A DNA stretch of 64,000 nucleotides from NCBI GenBank assembly GCA_011800155.1, contig CM022377.1, forward strand, positions 248,001 to 312,000. The letters are read 5' to 3'. Position 1 is the first letter of the stretch. Each line of letters starts with the position of its first letter. Made by a program: the position numbers and the translations under genes. Origin of the DNA: Flammulina velutipes. Lineage: Eukaryota; Basidiomycota; Agaricomycetes; Agaricales; Physalacriaceae. Below, piece after piece: positions 57,594-64,000 of the stretch. The notes under the pieces were generated by a model. That model made no database searches. It saw only the letters and a list, made by a program, of their open reading frames with translations, and was not told where the DNA came from.

Positions 57594-60493
57594 ATGTCTT
57601 GGAAAGGTGCGTAATCTCGCTAATTCTCTGCACATTGAAATGCTCACTTTACTCAATATAGATCTGAATGAGTTCATCTATTTGGCACATACCTCTTCAG
57701 ATGACAGCCTCGCATTCACTGCCCGTTTTCCCTCCAATGCTGAAGCCCGACAAGCACTGGTGGCTAAGCTGGTTGAGTCAGTCACTGACGCCATAGAGGT
57801 GGAGGCGGAGAAACGCCTTGCGTCCATCCCGAAACCAGACGCGTCGGCGGCAGAGTGGAAACAAGTCGGTGTAGCGGACAATGCGCTTTTTACAGGCGAG
57901 CTCCTTGCAAGCTGCCAAAGTCTGGAGCAAGCCGAGAATCCGTACCCTCTCGAAGACCTGCCGTTTGAGGACTACAATCGACGAGAAACGTGGGAATCAC
58001 TTTCTTCTCGATCACACAGAGCTGCTGTAATGATCTTACATGCTTTGGCGGAGACGTCAAACCCATTTGAACATCTTCCTTCGCTCGTGTATCTGGCACA
58101 TCATGCGAGAGTCCCATTGTATCGCCTCTCAGAAGTCCTGGTGCGGTTGTACACCGGCAGTACCCCGCACAGCCCCGGGTCGCTGTATCGTACGTTCCAA
58201 CCTACATTTCACTGTTTTCATTCTTATTGTTCCGCGTAGAGGATACCAGGTTCCCATACGGCTCTGCTCTTGAGCAATACATCCTGTTGACGATGACCCA
58301 GTACCTATTTATCCATGTTATCGAGGCTTTGGATCAGGGTCAGGCTTGCCTATCCGATGGGCTGTTGCGAAAGGTGCTACCCCCTCCAATAATGCGCAAT
58401 GGTGTGTGTCGCATCGACCAACTCTCAAGCGATCACGAGCGGGAAAGCCCTTGGCCGACAATGCCCGCGCCTTCAAACGACTGGTTCCAAAATCAACGTG
58501 ACTCAGTGCACAGCGGCTTTTGGAAGGCGCAGGAAGATATCGATCGCAAGGAGGTTAACGATCAAGCGAGGGATCTGTACAAGCAGCGTTGCTTTGACAT
58601 GCTGGTCGCCTGGTATACCGTAATGAGGGCATCTTCCTCGAAGAACGACGCCATTGACTCTGGCCTTCCTACCTTTACGAGGAACGAGCTGTCAAAAATG
58701 CTACAGCATACCCTGACATCCTTTCGCTATCCCTTCACTGCCCACACAGACACCGTGACTATCCATCCTGCCAGTGTGGTGCCGATTACTCCGGCCTTGG
58801 ATCAAGCCTTTCGGGAAGAGCTCGAGAAGCTAACTCAGCTCGAACCCACCATGGAACTCGAAGGGGAACCCGAAGATTTCCCGCTAGTGATTCGTCCTAC
58901 CCAAATCGCATCACCGTTCCTCTGTCTCCCTTCCGAAATCCACTTCCAGATCCATTCCTTCCTTCCGCCCCTTTCTCTGTTGTCTCTTTCAAGTGCATGT
59001 TTGCTCATGCGGCAACATTGTCTTCGATCACTATATAAAGACCCATTCAGTCTCCTACGCAATGGACGTTCCCTTTCATCTCAGTTGAATGGGCAAGAGG
59101 AATCAGTTTCCAGAATCATCAAGCTACACAAGTTACTTCTCGCTCGCCCATCCATACGCCAATATGTCCAAACCTTGACAATCACAGCGGACCCTCAGCA
59201 ACATTACGCGCCTCATACACTGGACTATGGACTCCAGGCGCTTTCCCCGTTAGCACGAAATCTACCCAACATTACCAGACTCAAGGTGGACCTAGCCTAT
59301 ATTGGTGACGAAGGAGAAAACGCGTCTCGCAAATTATCAAGAACTCTCCATTACCTTTCACAGCAATACAGCCAACTCACTTCCATCTTTCTTATGTTCA
59401 ATTCATGGGGCTCAACCATCGTACCCGATACCCATGGTCCCGATGGCTTCCCTTCGTGGTGTCTTAAGGATGTCACAATATTTTCTCCTGTGCGATGGTC
59501 GTTCGATGATCCTAGCGAGACACTACCCCCTTCGCTACCGATCGTTCCAATGCTGCAGTCTTCAGCCGAATCGTTGCTCACATTGCATCTCATGGCCTAC
59601 GGAGACGAATTTGGCTCCATTTCAGCCTTCCCCGTGTTCACCTCCGTGAGCAACCTCTCCCTCCAAGTCGACCTGTCTCCTTCCCAAATGCAAGCATTGC
59701 TAGGCAAAAGTTTTCCTGCGTTGGAGGACTTGTCGCTCTCGTCACAAAACTTCGAAGGAGACTTATCTAGTCCCTTGGATTTCGCACTATCCTCTCCCAA
59801 CCTTAAATCCATAGACATCTCTAAATATCGGATCGAGCGCCTTCCCTCCAAAACAACCAACGTCTCGATGCTGTGCTGGGACCTGACAGAATACGAAATG
59901 GTTGGTGTTGCGTCCGAAGACGTCTTGGCCATTAGTCTCGTCGTCAGCTACCGTTCAAATCCCTTTCAGTTGAGTGACATCATGGACGCAATTCGCAAAG
60001 CATCCCTCGCCTACCCAACATTTCGCACACTGAAATTAATGCATGAATACATGTCCGAGGATTACAATGATGTCGTAAACAAGGCCAACCTGGTAAGTAG
60101 GAATTGTTCAAATTTAGCTCACAAGGCCTGATGAACTGCCTACAGTTCGCATTTGTGTCAGAGTTGAAGGATACTCTCCCTCTACTGGAAGCTCTCTTCT
60201 TGTCCATCAAATATTTTATCATTCGCCCCAAACGTCGTGATTACCCAACGGACGATGGTATCGACGAGATAGAGCACGACTGTGCCGTCAAGATATTCAG
60301 TATTCATCCTGGTTTGCGGTTCTTGTCTTTGACGGGAACGTCCTTACCCGACCAAGTACCGCAAATTTCCCCATTGACATCGACGAGGAAACCTCGTGTT
60401 TGGGTCAAAGAGATCGGTGAGAACGACGAGCTAGGCGCTCGACTGGCGGAAGGTACGGTAGATATTCCAGGAGGCATAGTATCGGATACATAG
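57594..60493 (+). CDS. F-box-like protein C with uncharacterised N-terminal module
   Basis: Exons 57594-57606, 57662-58189, 58240-60092 and 60146-60493 give 913 residues. Very close to B through the first ~190 residues (for example EARQALVAKLVESVTDAIEV and DYNRRETWESLSSRSHRA), diverging more in the leucine-rich-like part. F-box-like core FLCLPSEIHFQIHSFLPPLS, then LLMRQHCLRSLYKDPFSLL. It has the same C-terminal block, DDGIDEIEHDCAVKIFSIHP, and ends GGIVSDT. Strong similarity at the 5' ends and the short 149-bp gap mark a recent tandem duplication with B. Function inferred as for B; no catalytic motif is present. Confidence 0.82.
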
Positions 60494-60552
60494 ACAACAA
60501 TAGTATTGATTCACTACCTCGCTCTATGTATGCTACTTACGGATTCAAGATC

Positions 60553-62711
60553 TCAATGAACATCCTTCTTGTCATGCATCCAGGGCGGCCGCTGCCCAAA
60601 TGTAAAGTTTCTCGACTCCTCCACGCTGCTTCCCTCCTCAGAATCCTCTTCTAATTCACCCTCAAGCGTCAATGCATCCACAACCACATCCCCCTGAAGC
60701 TTCAAGTTTGCCCTGGAGCCCTGTCTAGAAACCGACGCCGATATCAGCGACTGCGCCCTTGACCTCATCGACTGTATCCTCGACCTAACCGAAGAAGAAG
60801 AAATCGAGTACGCTCGCTGATGAGCAGGTGAATTGCTCCGACTCGAAGCAATAAACGCTGAGAATGGTCGAGTGGCTGACTCGGGTCGAGGCCGGACTGG
60901 GCGTTTATGGTGTAGCAAGGACGTTGCCTCCGACTCCGATTCGGTTGAGCTTCTGGGTGATTCCAGCGCGCTGTCTGCTCTTGTGCGTGCCCTTGGGCGG
61001 CCGGGCGGCCTGCCACTCATAGTCGCGCCAGGAAGAGGCGCTGAACCGGACCTGCTCCTGGTGCCAGTCACAGGAATGGAATAGCTCGCCAAGCTTGTCG
61101 GGCTTCGCGATGATTGTGGTGAAACGGAAGAGCCCACAGACTCCCGGTTGTACATGTAAGAGCCTGAAGAAGACGACATTGTTTTGAATCTGGCAGATAG
61201 AGGGCGTCCTAGGCTGGACATTGACGTAGACAATGTGCTCGACGTCAGGCGCTTCTCATCTCTGGCAGAATAGGGCACTGTCATGGCTGCAGGTGCTGGA
61301 GTGCTGGGCGGAAAGGGAACATGTTCTGCGGATTCGTTGAGGGAGAGCACTTGCGTTACAGGATAGTCAATTTCTCCATCGTCATCCGAGGGCTCCTTCT
61401 CGTGTTTTTCCTCATCCAGTACGACCGTTGGAGGGGCCGTAGACATGCGTTTCGACCTGCGCTTTGGTGTCACCAGACAGAATTGATAGAGATCTTGGAC
61501 TCGTCGACGAGTGCATTCCCTCCAGTCCCACGGAAGCTGACTGCCTAGGTAGCTGCCGTCGCTCACGGCGGAGTTCCTCTCGTACTCGTACTCCTCGGAC
61601 CGGTCTCGAGGGCCACATATCCCTGCACAACCACGCTCACTGAGTATCCAGAGCCCAAGCCTGGAAGATACGTTTGAGTAAAATAGAAGAAGTAACGTCT
61701 TGGACACGTACCAACTGGAAATAAGTACAATCGTCCTCCACGCAGTCCATGCCGCGGTAAAGAATAATATTCCACGTGAATAGCCACTAAGTGTCCCCGT
61801 GGTCGAGAAAAAGGTCGTGTCTCTGCCAGCGATAACATCCTCCGGGGCGAGAGCGGAATAGCCGAGCAGAAGGGTCACCGCTATCCCAGCCCGCGGAAGT
61901 AAAAGCGCCACATTCGGAAGGTTCTGGCTGTAGAAATAGCACGTTTCCGCCAACCCGTCTCTCAAGTCTCCGTCTACTTTTCCACCTTCATGGCCTTCGA
62001 GTCGTCCATCAAGGCTGACCCCAAAAGCTGCCAATCGTAAAGTTTGCATGAAACAGAAGTAGTCGTAAGATTGGATGGCCGTGAAGTTGAATGCAGCGGA
62101 GGAGATGTACAAGCCGTAGATGCTGGGGCGCTTGATGCGCCATCGACGGACGAACGTGTAGACGAGTTCATAAATGAGGAAGACAACGAAGATGTTGATG
62201 AATGCACTGGCGACGTATGCCGCGGCCGCCAAAGTCCAGGATCTACCTGATGACGGGGAAGAAGGATGTTTACATATTCTGGAGAAGTCAATCAATGATG
62301 TGAACAGGCGAAGGGAAGAAGGAATGATACCGACTGAATGATCATAAATACCACGTTGAAATCAAGAAATGTTTGCAAAGGAATGTTCGCAAAGATGGAT
62401 AGTTGGAAAAGGTGATAATAAAGTCGGAAGAATGGACGGGGGCTCCGAAGGATTTCGAGATGAAGGGAAGGCATGTTGAATCGAGGTCGATGGGCGTCCG
62501 AAGACCTTGTCGACCGTGTCATAGGTGCACTTGTCATGGTGGTAGCAGCATATGAGCCTGGTAAAGATTCTCTGTTGTCCACTTCCGGGCGACTGAGGAT
62601 GCGCACAACTCGCGATTTGGGTATCTTGGAACCTGACGGCTCGGAAGGGGTATCGTATTCAGAATGAGTGTGGCGTGGAGAGGCCCAGTGAAGTTGGCCT
62701 TCGGGATCCAT
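60553..62711 (-). CDS. Multi-pass membrane protein with disordered Ser/Arg tail
   Basis: Exons 62711-62335 and 62278-60553 give 700 residues. The family is not recognised; the layout is of a fungal membrane protein. The N-terminus is polar (MDPEGQLHWASPRHTHSEYD). The first ~330 residues contain about six hydrophobic segments (around FRLYYHLFQLSIFANIPLQ, LAAAAYVASAFINIFVVFLI, AGIAVTLLLGYSALAPEDV and GILFFTAAWTAWRTIVLISS). A long Ser/Arg/Pro-rich, probably disordered and phosphorylatable cytosolic tail follows (SSSSGSYMYNRESVGSS, SRSRSGSAPLPG, TESESEATSLLHHKRP), then an acidic stretch (EGELEEDSEEGSSVEES) and a MHDKKDVH end. No enzyme motif. It faces the F-box-like C gene with 59 bp between stops. 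Confidence 0.75.
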
Positions 62712-63240
62712 TCAAAGTTCCAGTCTTTGTCGTCGACGACAAATCGTTAAAGTTTGGTTTAAATCTAAGAGAATACATGAGTGTCTGCTGCTATACGGGG
62801 ATGTTGAATGATAATGGCGTGTGCACTTGTAAATGCTGCGCCTCTAAGCTTTAAGAGCCGACTTTTGGAGCCGACGAAATACGACCCTGTTCACGTACCG
62901 GTTACCGAATTTGTCACCAGGTTGAAAAAGGAGCGAGCAGATCGAACGAAAGACAGAGTCGGCGAAGCGAAGCGGAAGATTTAAATAATGAAAAGAAGGC
63001 GGCGTGAGCGCAGCGCACGCTGCGTGAGTGGTCAATGGGCAAGAAGATGGAACGGGCCGTTGCCATGGGTTCTAATATAAGTCGTGAACCCTCCCTGAAT
63101 CTGAACCTTGTTAAGGTTATCCGGTAGCGCGACGTTACCGACGACTCGGCAAACAACAATCGTGATACTGGCGGGTAGTACGTGAATTGTGTTTGGATAC
63201 TGGATCTTCAGATGTAATTATGTTCTCGAAAGAGCCAAAA
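62712..63240. other. Intergenic
   Basis: About 530 nt between the membrane protein's start and the tRNA-Arg gene. No supported coding sequence. It should contain the membrane protein's promoter; no defined element was recognised. Confidence 0.45.
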
Positions 63241-63322
63241 CGACCACGGCAGGGATCGAACCTGCAATCTCCACCTATAGGTAAACCGGAAAGTGGCGCG
63301 TTAACCATTACGCTACGCGGCC
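63241..63322 (-). tRNA. tRNA-Arg(CCG), with intron
   Basis: Minus-strand gene starting GGCCGCG and ending CGTGGTC plus a G discriminator. D arm GCGT-AATGGTTA-ACGC; anticodon stem CCACT/GGTGG; loop TTCCGG with anticodon CCG; an intron of about 9 nt (TTTACCTAT) before the last loop base; T arm GCAGG-TTCGATC-CCTGC. The 82-nt gene yields a 73-nt tRNA once the intron is removed. An immediate TTTT terminator follows (aaaa at 63237-63240 on the plus strand). Confidence 0.9.
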
Positions 63323-63445
63323 TTACGATTGACAGGATACCAAAAGAATACATTGCTCCCTCAGGAATTTAAGCCTTCGAAGCCGCCACATTCTATTATG
63401 AGTATAACCAACCTACTTACAGATAGAGTATATATTTGTTATGAG

Positions 63446-64000
63446 CTATGTTTCATGTGTGATGAAAGGAAATGTGTAGTACACCATTCCGTCAACCTCA
63501 TGGCCATCTGGCACGACGACGAACGGTGTGTGCTGAGATGGTATCGTCTCGATCTGAGGAGGTTTATTCCCTCCATATTCCTCGCCAAAGGGAATGGCCT
63601 GTGGCCGGGGATGCTTCAATGGACATCTGGGACTAAAGCATCTTGGCTGGAGACAAGGCGTGTATTGCATAACTAGAGGATTGATCGTCAAAATTGCATC
63701 CGGGGAGATAAGAAACAAAGGACCTACAAACTTCGACGTTCGCTGGATGAGAGAACTTGCAATGTTTCTTGTCACACATTCCTTGGATGTATGCCCAGCA
63801 ATGATGAGCGCCCCTTGGCGCACAGGGATTCAGCTCTCGAAAATGTAGAAGACGTGCGTCGTGTATACTATAAATAATAGTCAAGAACCAGTGTCAAAGT
63901 AAGAAAGAATAATATACGCACAAACGGCATTCGTCTCCAAGTGGGCACCAACCGTTCTGCTTCCGAAAATGGGAACACGGTGTGGTATACCATGTCACTG
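63446..64000 (-). CDS. CCCH zinc-finger protein, 3' part (runs off window)
   Basis: The 5' end lies beyond 64000. The minus-strand exons visible here splice to give three consecutive CCCH fingers: C-SHFRKQNGW-C-PLGDE-C-RFI-H (C-x9-C-x5-C-x3-H, its last residues formed across an intron), C-WAYIQGM-C-DKKH-C-KFS-H, and C-LQPR-C-FSPR-C-PLK-H. The introns use donors gtgcgt and gtaggt. A Pro/Thr-rich tail then leads to the stop at 63446 (VYYTFPFITHET). CCCH fingers of this type usually bind single-stranded RNA, so a role in mRNA binding or processing is likely, but the overall family cannot be fixed without the N-terminus. Confidence 0.7.

Noticed and set aside
1..64000. CRISPR arrays, insertion sequences, long terminal repeats or transposase genes
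   Set aside because: No spaced direct repeats, reverse transcriptase or transposase motifs, or paired terminal repeats were found. The repetition in this window is explained by gene duplication.

Overview
This window is nuclear DNA from a filamentous basidiomycete, most likely an Agaricomycete. The evidence is dense genes cut by many introns of about 45-55 nt, a FunK1 fungal-specific kinase, DUF6535 and DUF6699 proteins, several F-box-like paralogues and basidiomycete-style quinone reductases. Nothing in it looks prokaryotic, viral or organellar. I assigned functions by reading translated motifs and joining exons by hand. Where I give exon joins, the summed length is a multiple of three unless stated. 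No database search was possible.

Layout, left to right. 0.2-3.3 kb: FunK1 kinase (-). 4.7-8.6 kb: a convergent pair, a DUF6535 membrane protein (+) and a DUF6699 protein (-), whose stop codons are 5 bp apart. 8.6-10.5 kb: gene-poor. 10.5-17.7 kb: a first block of quinone reductase QR1 (+), F-box-like protein A (+) and a decayed Enhancer-of-zeste-type SET gene (+). 17.9-20.2 kb: MFS transporter of the 14-TM drug/H+ type (-). 21.5-28.7 kb: the 16-exon spliceosomal helicase gene BRR2 (+). 29-32 kb: two small genes of unknown function. 32.1-35.5 kb: tandem secreted GH76 glycosidases (+). 35.6-36.5 kb: second quinone reductase QR2 (-). 36.8-39.2 kb: gene-free. 39.2-42.5 kb: a TmpA-like membrane oxidoreductase (+), an Rpp14/Pop-type RNase P subunit (-) and an RCR-like membrane adaptor (+); the last two diverge from a shared promoter. 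42.8-49 kb: an intact E(z)-type CXC-SET gene (+), an F-box gene (+) and its broken tandem copy. 49.0 kb: tRNA-Gly(CCC) (-). 49.6-54.1 kb: SET1, the COMPASS H3K4 methyltransferase (+). 54.5-60.5 kb: F-box-like proteins B and C in tandem (+). 60.6-62.7 kb: a multi-pass membrane protein (-). 63.2 kb: tRNA-Arg(CCG) (-). 63.4-64 kb: the 3' end of a CCCH zinc-finger gene (-) that runs off the window.

The strongest theme is local duplication. Three unrelated families (quinone reductase, E(z)-like SET, and the long F-box-like protein with an N-terminal module I do not recognise) each occur both at 10.5-17.7 kb and at 35.6-60.5 kb. This suggests an ancestral block was copied and then broken up. The two reductase copies keep a bZIP/CRE-type composite promoter element with identical spacing. 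One E(z) copy has decayed (5-nt indel, in-frame stop, lost splice acceptor) while the other is intact over 15 exons. A second, smaller tandem duplication (45.27-48.9 kb) carried the last exons of the intact E(z) gene together with an F-box gene, leaving a SET-exon relic between the two F-box copies.
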